The notes: generated by a model from the sequence alone, not told the origin. Counted from the first letter of the stretch, positions 11,216 to 24,980 are shown. The stretch is 64,000 nt of DNA from Nectonema munidae (GCA_030549495.1 JAUIRK010000993.1:1409501-1473500); one strand, 5' to 3'. Numbers and translations are program-made.

Positions 11216-13229
11216 TGTATTAGACATTTAACTTCACAATAATCAAAACAATAGAACAAGACGTAACAATTTCATTATTATATGTGTATTAATATTTTGT
11301 TTAATTAAAATTTATAAAATTCTGAATGATTTAGAGCAAAATTATACCCATTTATAAATAGTTTTTTAAAATAAAATTTTATGATCCATTATGATCTTTT
11401 TATATTTTTAGCAAAAAAAATTTTTTTTATTCATTCTAATTATAAAATAAAATTTTTTTTAATTAAAGTTTAAAAATACAATAGCATCTAAAAAGTAAGA
11501 AATGGTTTTAAAATTTTACCAAGGCTCCTTGTCAAATGACATTTTTATAGTGACTAGAGTGAACAAGGCGCAAAAGCAAAAATTAAAATTTTCAAAAAAT
11601 AAAATGTAAAATTTTACATTTATTTATTCTTTCACTATATAGAGTGAAACAATGTAAATTTTGAGATACTACTATGCCTACTAGGGGCGTGAGTAGGGTT
11701 GTTTAGATGCTAGCTTCAATAACTCAAGGGCACCCCCTGATACCTTTACATTTATGCTAGTTTTATTTTTTCTAAGATATTATAATTTCCCCCTCTGCTC
11801 AAAATAGGGATAATCTGGTATTTTTAGAAGTTCTAAATTAAATATTATTATAGATTAATATAAATAATAATTAATTAAATATCAGAGCAGAGTATGTAGA
11901 GTAAATACAAAGTAAAACTTTTTTAATTTTTAGTTTGATTTGAGTGTTATTTTTTATGGATATTACAATTTCTTTCTTTTTATTGATTATCTCCTGAAGA
12001 TTAAAAATCTAGATTGATAGAAAGAAGGAAAATTTTAAGCAACCGTTATAAAAGTTCTTAATATATAGGAAAAGATTTTATGATATGTGTTGGAGTTAAG
12101 ATCTCAAAACCTCGAACTAATTTTTAATTTAGATTGTTGATAGATTTTAACTATAATTATATGATTGGGGAAAATATATAGAAGAAGTTTCGAGATAAAA
12201 ATAAAGAGGCATATTTGTTTGTAATAACAAACATTTTTTTCTTCATATATCCACTCATCAACTCTTCTACATCCAGATATGCTTCCTTTGATTGAAGAAT
12301 GGAATTTAACTATCAAATGATGTTTTATGACGGGGGTTTAACTTGAAATTTTTGTTTTTTTTTTTTTTTTTCTGGGTTTTTTGAATCTATCATCCTTTCA
12401 TGCTTCTTATTTCAACTCATTTATACTTCTCCGCTGAACGGATGAGGGTTTTTTAAAAAAAACGATTGTACAAAATTTATTGACCCATATCCCTTCAAAA
12501 TATGACTTTATCTAAAATTACTGGCTGCATATTTTTATATCAAAATTACTAGCGGCATATTTTGAAACCATTTTAATAGTAGTTTAATTACGATCTCATC
12601 CAAAAAAATTGTCAATTAAAATTAAAAGTTAATATTTTTCAAAAAAAATTTTAATGTTATCTTTAGTTAATCTAAGTTATAACTTGGTGTCGTCTATATT
12701 TGATACTCCCTTGAAAATTTATAATGATATATAGTTTTGAACGCCTAACACTTTTATATATCAATAAACATGGATACTTTTAAGAAAATATCTATGAAAA
12801 TTTTGATTGATGATAAATATTTGATGAAAGCATTGATTCAAATTTTGCATAAAATGTATGCTTCTATACCAAATGGACAATCGTGGTTTCTTTTTGGACT
12901 TATATATTTAGATTCTAAAAATATCAGAAAGTATCACTCAAATTTACGGTTTACGTTTGAAAATTTTAAAGAATATATATAATTTTGGACTAAAAGCACC
13001 ATGCAGATTTTATTTTTCGATTCACTTTTGAGAAATTTCTTAGATCTTTCTTTTTTATTTTGTTCTGCTTCTTCAAGAAATAATATCGTCAATTTTTAAA
13101 TGTAACATTTTTGGGGTAAATAGAAAAACTTTGGATATGACTTTTTAATTAATAAAATAAAGTTATATTACATATATCGGGAACTCTAGAAACAAATCTA
13201 ATGGATGGTTTAAAGTGGACTAATTAAGC
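11216..13229. other. AT-rich intergenic stretch
   Basis: No gene recognised. A SINE-like head lies at 11694-11745. The open frames at 12104-12316 and 12770-12982 are AT-rich and match nothing I know. Confidence 0.4.
11694..11745 (+). repeat. Truncated tRNA-derived SINE head (family 2)
   Basis: GGGGCGTGAGTAGGGTTG and CAATAACTCAAGG match the head of the copy at 35785. The copy stops before a full B box. Confidence 0.45.
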
Positions 13230-13600
13230 GGATTATATCATCTAAAATCTAAAACTTCGGAAATTAAATAAGTATGGTTGATTTACAATAAAAATGCATT
13301 TTGTTTAATATTTAAATAATAACCTTGGAGAAAATTTTGACGCAGCAAAATTGATTGTCACTTTCAGATATTTTGACACACTAAATGCGAAAACTGAGTA
13401 ACAAAATAAAGTCACAATGATTGATTTGTATAAAAATTCATGATTAGTATCAATTTTCAGACATAAACAGCACATTTGATTGACACTTTCAGAGAATTTC
13501 ACAAACAAATTGCGAAAACTGAATCGAAAAATAAAAGCAGCATGGTTGATTAAGTATAAAAAATTAATTTTATTTAAAATTTGAAAAGTATTCTGGGTTC
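13230..13600. repeat. Tandem repeat, unit about 130 bp, near three copies
   Basis: GATTGTCACTTTCAGA (about 13350) and GATTGACACTTTCAGA (about 13478) start matching units that also contain TGCGAAAACTGA and ATGGTTGATT or ATGATTGATT. A weaker unit precedes them from about 13230. No coding sense was seen. Confidence 0.6.
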
Positions 13601-14387
13601 CAATATATAATAACATTTCAAGAGTTTATCTAATGTAAACACAAAGTTATATTATAGAGATTATAATATAAAATTTTGTTTAACAAAATTTAGATTTGAT
13701 TTTGATTGATAATATTTAACATGGGAGGGTCAATTTTTATATGTTTGAAGCATATAATTGGACAAATTTATATTTTTGGCGATGTTCCTGATAGAGAAAG
13801 GGCAGGGGTGATGAAAAAATTTGAGGGCAATTTGAAAATAAATTACGAAAGTTAGAGATCATTAATGAGTTAAGAAAGTAACTGATAGGGTATCATCGAA
13901 AAAAAATATCGGAGATTTCGTCAAACAAAAACCCAACAACGCGTACCAAACTTTTGTTGTTTCGGCCTTCATGTTAATTGGTGAAAAAATAAGCCAATAA
14001 TATGTATGAAAATCGTGCTTTGAATGTTTTGATTAAAAGTGTATATATGTGAACATAAATTGAAGAAAATTAGCTAGGACCAAAAGTTGCAATGAAAAAA
14101 GTTGAAGAAATAAAAATATGTAAATTATTGAAATAGAATTTTTAAATATAATAAATGTTGGAGCAAAATCTAAAGTAAAAATCATTAAAAATGTATAACT
14201 TTGTTTAATTATAAGAATTTTTAATGAATATCAAGAATATTTTTTTCTATAAACGATAATATATTTTTTAGGAAAATAAAAAAAATCGCTTGGGGCTTGC
14301 TCATTAGTAGCGGAAGGTCCAAAATTTACAAATGTGCCAAAACCATAGCATGAAATGAGCATCATTTGATTGAATAGAATGAAATAT

Positions 14388-14397
14388 TTTATTTATT
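14388..14397 (-). terminator. poly(A) signal of DAXX
   Basis: Minus strand AATAAATAAA, about 75 bases after the DAXX stop codon. Confidence 0.6.
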
Positions 14398-14468
14398 AGA
14401 AAACTTTGATACATAACAAGTAAAATTATTTAATTACATGCATCAAGTACACAAAAAAAGAAATAGTT

Positions 14469-16025
14469 TCATTCAATCAAGATAGTTTCGATAGATTCTT
14501 TATTATTTTCGATACACACAATTCTTTCTCGTAACTTGTACTTTAGGGTATTGTTATTAGATTTAGGAATATGTTTTTTGGAGTTCATATGAGAAACAGC
14601 CGATCTTGTGTTTTTAGAAATTCGTGATACTCTTTTGTCATAATCATTTTTAATTTGTTTATCCACTTTCTCTGTTTCACACTTTGATTTATTAGTACTG
14701 GATGGAGAGGAGTCATTCACTACTTTTCCGCAGTTAGCATTAGATTCAGTTATTTTATCTTTTGAACTCGAGGATTTATTTTCAACGAAGTCTTCTTTTG
14801 ATTCGTCAGATTTATCTGAATTTTTTATTTCCACTTCTTCGCACTTTATAGTATCATGTTTAGACGTCAGTAAAATTTTTGAGCTTTTTGTGAGAGAGCT
14901 AATCGGTTTCCGTTTCACATTTTTTGTACGTAATGAATCGACATCATCTTCATTACTTTTCTCATCATCGCTTGTAGCGAGCTTTTTTATTTTCATATTT
15001 TCGTTGTTCCATTCCGTTCTAGATCGAACTGTAATAGTATCAGATGAAGAGGTATCTTTCTTGACTTTTTTATCATCATCAGTTTTGGCGTCTCCAATTT
15101 CATGATTCAGTAAATTGTTATCATCGACAAAATTTTCTTCTTTGAGATTTGGCGATGTCTCCTCCTCATTAATGAAATTTTCTTCAACTTTATCAGTGCT
15201 AGCATGCTGATCATTTTTTCCTATATTAATCTTAAAAGCAAGAGAAACAGATTCTTCTATTTCTGTGAGTTTTTTATGAGTGGCAATAGGTTGCGCGCTT
15301 TTTATTTTTACAGCTATGGAATCAGCATCACCAAAAATGTTTTCTTCATCAGCATTTGTAAATTTTTCATCACTCTCAAAGTTCTTATAAACGTTATTAA
15401 GTTTTTCGGAAAAAATTCTTTCACTTTTATCAAGTTCTTCCCTCAATTCAGGATTTTGGATAGCGGGATCATCCAAGCGTACGTCTGTTAAGTGACAACC
15501 TAGGTCAGCTTGAAGTTCTAAAATACGCCTCTTTTTGAGTAAGCGATGTATATGCTTAAAGGAGGTGATAGCTATTTCATTAACTTCAAAAGGAGAAATA
15601 TCTAAGCTGTGCTTTTCGGAAGCAAGAGCTATCAACTTATGTATCGTAGCATAATCGGGAAACTTTCTGCTTTTATTCAAGTATCTAAGGAGTAAAATAA
15701 AATAAAATTAACATAAAATATATTATATAAATTTGATCAATAAACCTTTCAATCTTTTTATTCACCTCAGGGTAAAAAGTTCGTGTGAACTTAATTTTTT
15801 TGAAGGTTAATCTATTAGACGGATTATTTTCTGTAATGTTTAGTTGAGTACACAAAGCATCCCAAACTTTTATAAAGTAACTCTGCAATTTATCTTCCAC
15901 GATGTACATACTATTTTCGTCATTTAAATCTTCCAAAGTCAATTCACAGCTCTTCATTTTTTTAATCTTTTTGTCCAATTTTGCTAGTACAGCTTCCAAT
16001 CGCTTTATCAGCCCTCCTTTACTCT
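14469..16025 (-). CDS. DAXX: DAXX-like histone H3.3 chaperone (two visible exons, 5' end missing)
   Basis: DAXX binds H3.3-H4 and, with ATRX, deposits H3.3 in heterochromatin; it also acts as a SUMO-linked corepressor. The minus-strand exon 15746-16025 (start at 16025 or 16023 after a polypyrimidine-AG) encodes a helical histone-binding part with ELTLEDLNDENSMYI and FYPEVNKKIER. A 61-base GT-AG intron (15685-15745) joins in frame to 14469-15684, which gives YLNKSRKFPDYATIHKLI and ADLGCHLTDVRLDDPAI. These match the DAXX signatures YPEVNRRIERLIN...FPDY and GCHLTD. After about residue 190 comes a long Asp/Glu/Lys/Ser-rich disordered tail of about 250 residues ending ETILIE, a possible weak SUMO-interacting end. 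About 497 residues are visible against about 740 in human. An upstream exon with the start codon is needed; the open frames at 16144-16576 are possible but unconvincing. Confidence 0.85.
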
Positions 16026-16957
16026 CTTAAACAAAAGAAAAAAAAGATGAAAATAAATTAATAAATAAAAATAATCTTGATTAGTAAAAAAAATTATCCC
16101 CTCAATGATAAATTTCAGTTGTCCATTTTTCTTTTATATTTAACTAACACACATTATTTTTAGATTTGTTTAAAAAAATATTAGAAAGTAATATCATAAT
16201 CTTAAAAAAATCAGATTGCTTCACGGAGAAAAAGATAAAAAAAAAAGAAAACAACAAACCCAAATTTATTTTATATAAACAACCTTTCAAAAGGTCAGAC
16301 AATATCGACCTATGGAATTTGAGACTATATAAGGGTGTTGATAAAAACTCTTTAAATTTCTTCAACCTAGTATAGTTTTTCCATACTCAACCAAACAACA
16401 AGGTTATTTTTGATAAACGTTAAGCAATATAATTCTTGATCTAAACTGACAATATATTCCAAATTATTCGTTTGAGATTCCATGATCTGGTGTAGCAAAT
16501 TTTTAACTAAATTTAGTTCATGAAAAAAATAATTTGGGTCATAAGCTCTGTTTTGTTTTATATTAAAAGTATGCATAAGGAATAAAAAAACCTTCTGACA
16601 GCATTATTTACTTTCAGATCAAGAGTGATTTTGCTTTAATTTGCTTTGGAAGGATACAAGATTTGAATGCAAAGAAGATAAAATTGAAAGGAGGGAGAAA
16701 AATAAGCTTTTCTTCCGGCAACTATATCCAGATTTTAATTCTATAAAAAAATTAAATGAAGACTGAAAATTATAGAGTGAATATTTGACAATGGTGTAAA
16801 AACTTTCTTTTCTTATACTGAAATTTAAGGTTTAAAAAATGGTTTGTTTCTCGGATATACACGGGTGAAAAATTTTAAGTGGGAGGGTGGGAACACATTT
16901 TTTAAATAAAATTGGAAGTAAGAAACTATTGGTATAATAAAAAATTAGAAACCATAT

Positions 16958-17077
16958 TTAACCTGTTATCGACCGCAGTTGACTTTACAAAAAAAGTCGT
17001 CTGTGTTTATGCTTTTTAATACAAATCTCCTTTACATTAGATATCGTCTGCTTATTCTGGTCATTAACGATTATTAA
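16958..17077. mobile_element. TTAA MITE-like copy, degenerate
   Basis: TTAACCTGTTATCGACC at the left faces an inverted, diverged end at 17060-17077 that closes with TTAA. The interior has GTCGTCTGTG and ATATCGTCTGC words shared with the copies at 6313 and 45964. Confidence 0.5.
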
Positions 17078-20000
17078 TAATAATATTAATGAATTTGTCG
17101 ACTATATAATGGAAGAACCAAGTCTGTTTCCATAAGGATTACAGAGTCGGGCGAAAATCATCATCAAACTTCGCCTCCTAGTAACAAAAGTAAACTTTTG
17201 ACTTCAATTCCAAACAGTTTTGTATATAAAGCATATTTTGCTCTTAATTCCATGATATATATTAAAAATTTGTCATTTGCTACGTGTTTGATTTGATATA
17301 CCACGAATGGAGAGACGGGTTTTAAAGATCACCGTGCTAAATTTCTAATAACATCTATTTATAGTGGTATTACATCGAAGTCAGCGTTGTGTCCAATTCT
17401 AGATAATGATTGTAATTCTCTGAATTTTTTGATTTCTAAAATTCTGATTTTGATTCTCAAAATACGATGCTAACTTAGTTTTTGATTAGTACAAAAACTT
17501 TTGTATATATTTACAAGCGAGTTTAGATAGCTGTGGAAATAAGGACTGTTTTAGTTTCCTAGCCTACCGGTTCATATGTGCCTATACATGATTCACTGAA
17601 ATATGCATATAGTTGTTTGTCATAGCTGTCAAACACTAAGAAGCAGTTCTTAGTAAAGGGTTTAGTAACCCTATTTGAATTTGCTTAGTGAATTTGCTTA
17701 GTTCCAAGTTGGACTTGCTTAGTGCCAATTTGAACTTGAAAAGGTATAGACTTCTGGATGTAAGAATGAAAAAATTCCTGCTCTACCCGTGATTTCTACT
17801 CTGTATGTGGATTGTCATCTAATTGTGTTGTCTCGATAGGGAAGGTACAGTGGAGCGTTTTGCATGAAACTCTGCTAGTTTTCCTGATGTATACCAGCGA
17901 AGTTTCCAGCGCTACAATTACTCAGAGAATCTGATTTTGATTTTGGAGTTTTTTAGAAATTTCTGTGATTCTGATTATAATCAGAATTGATCCTAACTCT
18001 AATCGAAGTATTTGAGTAAGCTTACATCACTAAGTTTCACTAAAAATAATTACACAACACATTTTTATAAGCATATCCATTTTCTAGATATGGACTCAAG
18101 TTACTTAGGTGGTTGCTTTGAATTCTTTTTTTTAAATTTATTAAATTATAAAAAATAATTATAATGAAATATAAATTTTATAAATTATAAAATTATTTAA
18201 GTATTTATTTTGAACCAGAACAAAACAATATTTATATGTTCTTTGGGGAAAAAATCCTTAATCACTACAAGCTTGGACACATGTTAAATGATTGGGGATA
18301 ATAATAATTTAAATATACACTAATTAAGAAATGATTAAAGAACATATAAACATATCGTTTTGTTTTGGTTCAAAGTAAATATTTACATGTTTATAGGCAT
18401 GAAGGATTTTCATACTACATATTTAATTTAATTATTAATTAAGGAACGTTCACAAACTGTTCGCTAAACTGGGGAGAGAGTGGATAACTAAAAGTTGACA
18501 AAACATTTGGCAAGAAATTGAAATGGATGTGGTTTTTTAAATGGGACTAAAAATATGGGAAAGATAAATGAGTTCCGATTTTACTCTGGGCTCATACACT
18601 CGAATAAAATCAATTTGAGGTTTGGATGATTCAAAAATGGGAACACGTGGAATTTTATTATGAAATTATCAGAGATATCATTGTAAAAAGAGGCAGTTAA
18701 CAGGTGAAATTTTATAAAGGTTTGGCATAAACATAAACAAATTTTCTATTTGGCAATATGAAGAAATTAAAACAAAGTAGAGGGCGTCTACGAAAATCTG
18801 TAATTGATAGTGGTTTAACATAGTTAGACCTAATTAAAGAAATAAGGTATTTCAAATGTAATAGAACTATTTATTTATAGTATAATATTTCCTTATTCAG
18901 ATGGAAAGAGAGAGTTAGTGTCAATGAAAAAGTTGAACAATACTAAAACTTATTGCAAAAAGCTAAGAAGTTATACCCACAGAAGTCCAAATTTGAAGTT
19001 CAGAAGAAATGCAATGTATAAGTGAGGTTGCATGAAATCCTTCAACAGCCACTATTAGCAAGTGGCTCAGGAGTTGAAGTAGAGAAAATGTAAATTAAAA
19101 GGAGGTTACTAGTTGGTGGTTCAACAAATGAATTTAAGGAGAACGCTCCGATGATACCACATGGAATATAAGTGAGATACAAACAAAACCAATTATGCAG
19201 ACAAAAAAGAAACTAGGAAAGCTTGTTTTGAAATAAAATCTACTGTAACTTCTGTTATTGTTTCCATTCTATACAGCGATACAAAGGCACCTGTACATAA
19301 TAAATTGAAACAAGAGATAACGCATCGATGAAAAATTAGCCAGTTATATCTAAATTGAACAGAAAACGTGTTTGAGTAAGTATTACAAAAAGTGTGTGAA
19401 TGAGTTACAGAAAGATATTGAAAAGAAAGATCTCAAAGAAATTGGCTGAACTGAAAGTCGTATGAAGAATACAAAAATATTGAAGCAGTTGATCAAGAAC
19501 ATTCAGAAGCCAAGAGGATATAGAGGTTCCAACATACATTAGGAGTGATTGGCACACACATAGCTGAAGAAACGGTAATAGGTCTATATCAAACAATTAT
19601 AAAGATTGTTATGCTCGCATCAGGACCGAATGATACCAGAATTTTACAGATCTATTAAGTCTCCCGATGGCCTAAATGAAGCACTGCAACGGAGAAGCTA
19701 CCATCTCAAGCTAACGATTGGTTGGTCATCTTGAAGAAATACCCGTGGACATTGTGTCGACTACCTCTTAGAGTTCGAAGACTCGCCCTTTGCCAATCAT
19801 AGTACCAGCTGCAAATTTTGAAGTGCAATGATACAGGTTGTTGTCAGCTAGTCAGTACTGACTACAAGTTTTCTCCCAGCAGATAAATACTTCAAATGCT
19901 TGATACCAGTTACTCACAGGTAGCCAATAAAGGAAGAAAAGGTAAGGATATATTGATTTCTAGATCATGTGATTGAATAAAATCTACCTAAATAGTAATG

Positions 20001-21319
20001 GTATATATGGATATTGAATTAGGTTTATTACACTAATATTTAACATTAGAACATATTACGATTATAAATTCAGAAAGATCCAATTTGCATGAAATACATA
20101 ACACTTGTGAAATTTTTCTTCTTCCACCAATTCAAATTGCTGTTAATATAGCAGGTCTATCTGTTGACACAAAAATGATCAAGAACATTTTTATTAGATC
20201 GAAAAGTATTTCAAAACCAAATGAACATGAAGATGAAGGAATGATTAAGATATATGTGGATTTTATCTTCAAGGTAATAGTGCACTCATTTATTAAATTT
20301 TTTCGATTAATGTAAAAACAAAATGATGTTAACTTAGGATGTAGGAATGAGTAATTTTGTCAAAAGTTGAAAGAATGGGAGATGAGCGTCAAAAAATCCA
20401 AATAAGCTCACCTCAAAACCCGATACATCGCAACATCATGGAATCCAGCAGATGAACCATCACGGGCAAAGATACTTGATTATAAATAGGAGATACACGA
20501 CCGGTTCCCTCATTCCTTTCTTTTTGTACTTATCCACGCTCTATCTCGACATCCCAATCTCCCACCCATGAAGTCGCCGAATTCGTAATCCTTTTATTTT
20601 GCATGTGTTTTATATTTTTGTGATATTTTAATTGTAAAATTTTTTCTTTTGTAAATAAAATTTTGTAAGTTAAAAATTTGGTGCATCAAAAAAAATTTTT
20701 TTTTATATATTAGAAATAATCAAATTAACTCAAAATAAGTGTTATTTCTTGAGAAAGCGAGAAATAAAGCGATGTTTACAATTCAAAATATTTAGCAAGA
20801 GAATATGAGATTTGAGGTTTGCTGAATTTTTGAACAGTTTTGAAGCCTGAACACTAAACAACTCGATTGCATATAGCAAAAAAAAGTGTTATTTTATTAA
20901 ATCTAAGAGTAGTCAAGCCTTTCTTATAAAATTAACAAAAAGCAGCAATGTTAAAACTATTTTCCTTTTATTTTAAAATTAAAAGATTAAATAAAGCTTA
21001 AATTAAAGATTACAAAATTTGATGAGTCAACATTTTTTAATTGTATTTAAAGAATATATAAAAATAAAAATAAAACATTTATATTATTTTATGTTCTTAT
21101 GTTCTCTATGATAGTAAACTTAATATTTAATCTAAGAATATGTCGTCATCAAGATCCAAAATTTTCAAAAAAAAAATTTTTTCAATAACAAAATACTGCT
21201 TTTATAATGTTTAATCTGATGAAACTAAAGACTCTTAAGACAACTAAAATTTTCTTCAGATGAAATATTTTATTCTTGTTTATCAATCCTTGAATTTATC
21301 AATGGGAATATTCCTAACT
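17078..21319. other. Gene-poor stretch
   Basis: No gene recognised. The 18.7-20.0 kb part is less AT-rich, but every frame is broken by stops and nothing matches a family I know. It may be a decayed coding element. Confidence 0.35.
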
Positions 21320-21394
21320 GGCAATTTTTTAAATGGAAATTTTCACTCGGACAATTTTCCCCCTTGCAATTATCATACCGGCAATTTTCGGTAC
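21320..21394. repeat. 15-bp tandem array (five units)
   Basis: Five consecutive 15-base units of form (G/T)G(C/A)AATTTT followed by a variable half: starts at 21320, 21335, 21350, 21365 and 21380. The phase is exact. The family is the same as the array at 61991. Confidence 0.65.
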
Positions 21395-21509
21395 ACGAAA
21401 ATAACAAATAACTAGTTAAATCTTCAAAAAGGCATAATTACAGATAAAATAAAAACGCATGCAAAAAAATATTTAAAGAATTTTTTATTTTATTTATGTT
21501 TTGTCATCA

Positions 21510-22060
21510 CGTAGGGCACTTAAAATTCAATAAAGTCAACTTTTGGAATTTAATAGCACTTTGAAACACTTAAATAGTATTATTTTATAAAGTTTGTGTA
21601 AAAGAGGTCCACGTATGTTAATAAAAGTCAATAAATTTAAAATTTTTGGTATTGCTTTTATATACTGAAGAGTTCGCAATGAAGCTAAACAATATTTTTC
21701 ATTTAAATAATTATTTGACAGATCATTTTTAATTTAGATAAAAATGTTGAATCATCCATTCTGCCAAATAAATAAAATAATTGAAAAATGTAATTTTCCC
21801 ATCTTACAATTAAAGATGCATTTGATTTATATAGAAATATCGAATTAGAAGATACTATATGTGGTATAAATAAGGAAGATATGAAAAAAAAGAAATATGC
21901 CTCTTCTCTACCACAAGCAACAGGCAAAGGAAACATATATTCTAGTGATTAAAAAGCTGTTGACTAAATTTCGTGCCTTTTCAAAAGAGAATACTTTAAA
22001 ATATTACATGGTATCTTACGATAATAATATTAATAATAATTGACAAAAGTGATCATAAGA
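21510..22060 (+). repeat. Left arm of a large interrupted inverted repeat
   Basis: It contains, in inverted order, the same phrases as 24260-24980: AGAGGTCCACGTATG-like, TTGACAGATCATTTTTAAT, TTTATATAGAAATATCGAAT, GTGCCTTTTCAAAAGA and ATTACATGGTATCTTACGAT. About 2.2 kb separates the arms. The small frame at 21703-21936 lies inside it and is not a gene. Confidence 0.6.
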
Positions 22061-23219
22061 TAATTTTTATGTGAATTTTTTTACAAATAAATTCAACTTA
22101 TTGAATTCCTTTGGTCAATTTTTGAAGAATATATAGGTCAACTTTTGTTCTCTTTAGTCATCAGATAAGTGTTTTTACAATCATTTTCAAAACTTGCTAC
22201 GTCTACATCAAAGCGTACGAAGATATATTAAGAGATACTTGAAAAAATTCAAGTTTATTTGGAATGACTGCCATATTTTTCTCCTTAGCCCAATCGCAAA
22301 TATTTCTATTTTCTGTGCTTATGTTTAATGTATTTCATTAAATCATATTTTTAATTTAAGTTCTTATAAGATTTTGTAAGATTTGATTAAATGTGGTAAA
22401 GGGATGCAAAATTTGTGTACAAATCCTTGTCAAAGAAGAAATTGATACAAAAAGAAAAGGTGCGTTCCTACTTATATTCCACAATAATATAGTTACTAAC
22501 TTAATACCTTTCTGAACATCATTGTCTATTTATTTGCGATTCCTGATATATTCAATTTATCTGATCTTTCTTCGATCAAGAATACCATAATTTTGATGAA
22601 TTTTTTTTCCTTTCTAAAAATGATCATGTTGCGATTATTAAATGGGTTAAAAAAACTAAAATTAGTAAGGTTTATTCTTCTAATTAGTTAGTAATATCTA
22701 CTGATTTTTTTCTAGCTGATCAAAAAAGTAACAAACAGGAAAATCCTGTAATCATTTGACATCATTCAATCAATTTGTATATATGGAATATTTGTCTTAA
22801 AATTAAACTGATAAAAATTGATATTTTGTTAACAAATCAATAAAATGTAAGAACTAATTCATCAAAAAAGAATAAATATGGGAAATTTTTTGGATATTAT
22901 CATATTATTGTTAATTGGTTACTTATTGTTATTCGTCAAAAATACTTTTCAACAAATTGTTTTTAAGCAATTTTTGCTCTAGAAATATATCCTTTGAGAA
23001 AATGTATTTTTCTACGCGATTCATGGAGAGCCGCATTTTTAGTAGTTGTTTTGTGACAAAAATAGACTATACAGATAGCACTATTATTTCTTCTAAAACC
23101 AAAATAAATTGCATATTTTGGATCAGCTTTGATACCGAATATTATCAACTTTTCACATTTTAATACATCTGTAAAAATTTACAAATTAAATTTATAAACG
23201 CTCTTGTCCAAATTTTTAC

Positions 23220-23370
23220 AGATGAATCACTAAGGTTTAACAATGCTTATGTTGAACGAACTTACAAAATTAGTAAAATAATAGTTACATATATACTAAA
23301 AAAATTTGTTATGCCTCTTCTCCAAAAATCTACTAATTAATTAGTTAAGTTTGCTGGTTTGAAAGTGTAA
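23220..23370 (+). repeat. Interspersed repeat, copy 1
   Basis: It shares about 140 bases with 26075-26210, including GAATCACTAAGGTTTAACAA, TATGCCTCTTCTCC-like and CTACTAATTAATTAGTT. A weaker relative lies at 29050-29250. Class unknown. Confidence 0.6.
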
Positions 23371-24259
23371 CCTACCAGTAAAATTAGTAAAAACATAAGC
23401 CTTTTATTTATTAATTGGAGTTTTGACTTCTGCTAAATAAATCATTAAAAAAATAAGTCTACATAAGCCAGGGATTAGCAAACTTTTTTACCCGTCCACC
23501 CCTTCATAGAACATTTGTTTCACATCGACCCCTACCCCACATAGAAAGGTTTCATAAAAACATAAACAATGTCCAACAATTAAGAGAAAAAAATACAAAC
23601 AAAAAATGTTTCATATATCCTATTCTATACAATGTCCTAAGCTATGTTTTAAAAGAAAAAGAAATTTATTACTACTATAAAGTAAAAAAAGCATAGCACA
23701 ATTTTGTAAGCTTGTCTATCTTATTGACCTCAAAAGATCTATTATCGTCCCCCAGGCTTAAATAAACCTCGATGATAAAAAAAATGATTAAGATAACTAG
23801 AAAGTAATAGTAACCGTAACATAAAATCAACATTCATCTCACAGAACATTTTTAATATGGCTAAATCTTGTTATAAAAATGATTAACATATTTTATTTAA
23901 GTAAAAAATGGAGCATGATTTTTTTTATATAAGTTGGAAGTGTCGTGTATTTTTTAAACGAAAAAATGGGTGTGGAGAAAAACAGAGTTTTGATGCATAC
24001 AATTATCTAGCAATACTTTATTTACAAAATAAAATCTTCAATTTGTGTTTTTATATTTAACATATGTATGGGTTCGCTAAGCTGACACTATTCGCATAAC
24101 AGATTTTTCACACATAATGTGTGAATCGGGTTCAATTTCACAGCTGGCTCACACTCATCAGTGATGACTATAGGCAACAAAAGTTGACCTTTAAATCCTT
24201 CAAAAATTGATCTAACGACTTCAAAAAGTTGACTTTATTTACAAAAAAATTGACCTAAA

Positions 24260-24980
24260 AATAATTCTATAATCACTTTTCTTAATTATATAGTAATATA
24301 ATTATTGTAAGATACCATGTAATATTATAAAGTATTCTTTTTTGAAAAGGCACTATCTTTGGATAAAAGCAAGACAAATCTCACTGTTTCCTGTGCTAGA
24401 GAAGATATATGATTAGATATACCTTTTTTTTCATAGGTTTATGATTTCCTTTTTATTATTTTATTTTTCCATGCAGTTTCTCATACCACATACATCATCT
24501 TTAAATTCGATATTTCTATATAAACCAAATGGATCTTTCATTGTAAGATTCGAAGAATAACTTTTTCAATTATTTTATTTATATGTGAGAATGGAGGAGT
24601 CACAATTTTTTATTTATATTAAAAATGATCTGTTAAATAATTATAAAAAGAAATAGTATATTTTTTAGCTTAACAGTTGAAGGTCAGGGGTTCGATCCCC
24701 AAGGCTCCCAATGCTAAAAAAACAAATTCACAAAAACTGTGATTAATCATCTTAAATTTGTAAAAGCCTCATGCCAGCTTTCGAAATCCTTGCATTTTAC
24801 AAGCTGTGTCAAATAAAACTACAACAACAACAACCTATTAATAAAAAGTTGAGTTTTATTGACCTAATAACTTGGACTTCTTTTACACAAATTTGATAAA
24901 ATAAGAGAATTTACTTTTTTGTAGAATAAGTGCTATTAGAAATCAAATGTTGACTTTATTGACTATTAATTGCACTATAA
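24260..24980 (-). repeat. Right arm of the inverted repeat, split by a SINE
   Basis: Inverted relative of 21510-22060, interrupted at 24664-24832 by a tRNA-derived SINE that the left arm lacks. The SINE is therefore younger than the arm pair. Confidence 0.6.
24664..24832 (+). repeat. tRNA-derived SINE (family 1), 5'-truncated
   Basis: GGTTCGATCC at 24689-24698 is a near-perfect RNA polymerase III B box preceded by TTGAAGGTCAGG. The tail ends in a short ACAACAACAAC run. The A-box part is missing, so it is a 5'-truncated copy. Confidence 0.7.

Noticed and set aside
16144-16576. Open frames that could be the first DAXX exon
   Set aside because: Very AT-rich, open on both strands, no recognisable DAXX N-terminal helix motif and no clear donor joining to 16025.
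18720-20060. Less AT-rich region suggesting a decayed gene
   Set aside because: All frames are interrupted every few dozen codons and no motif could be named.
24664-24705. GGTTCGATCC motif suggesting a tRNA gene
   Set aside because: No acceptor stem or complete cloverleaf; the same head recurs with a shared non-tRNA body, so it is a SINE.
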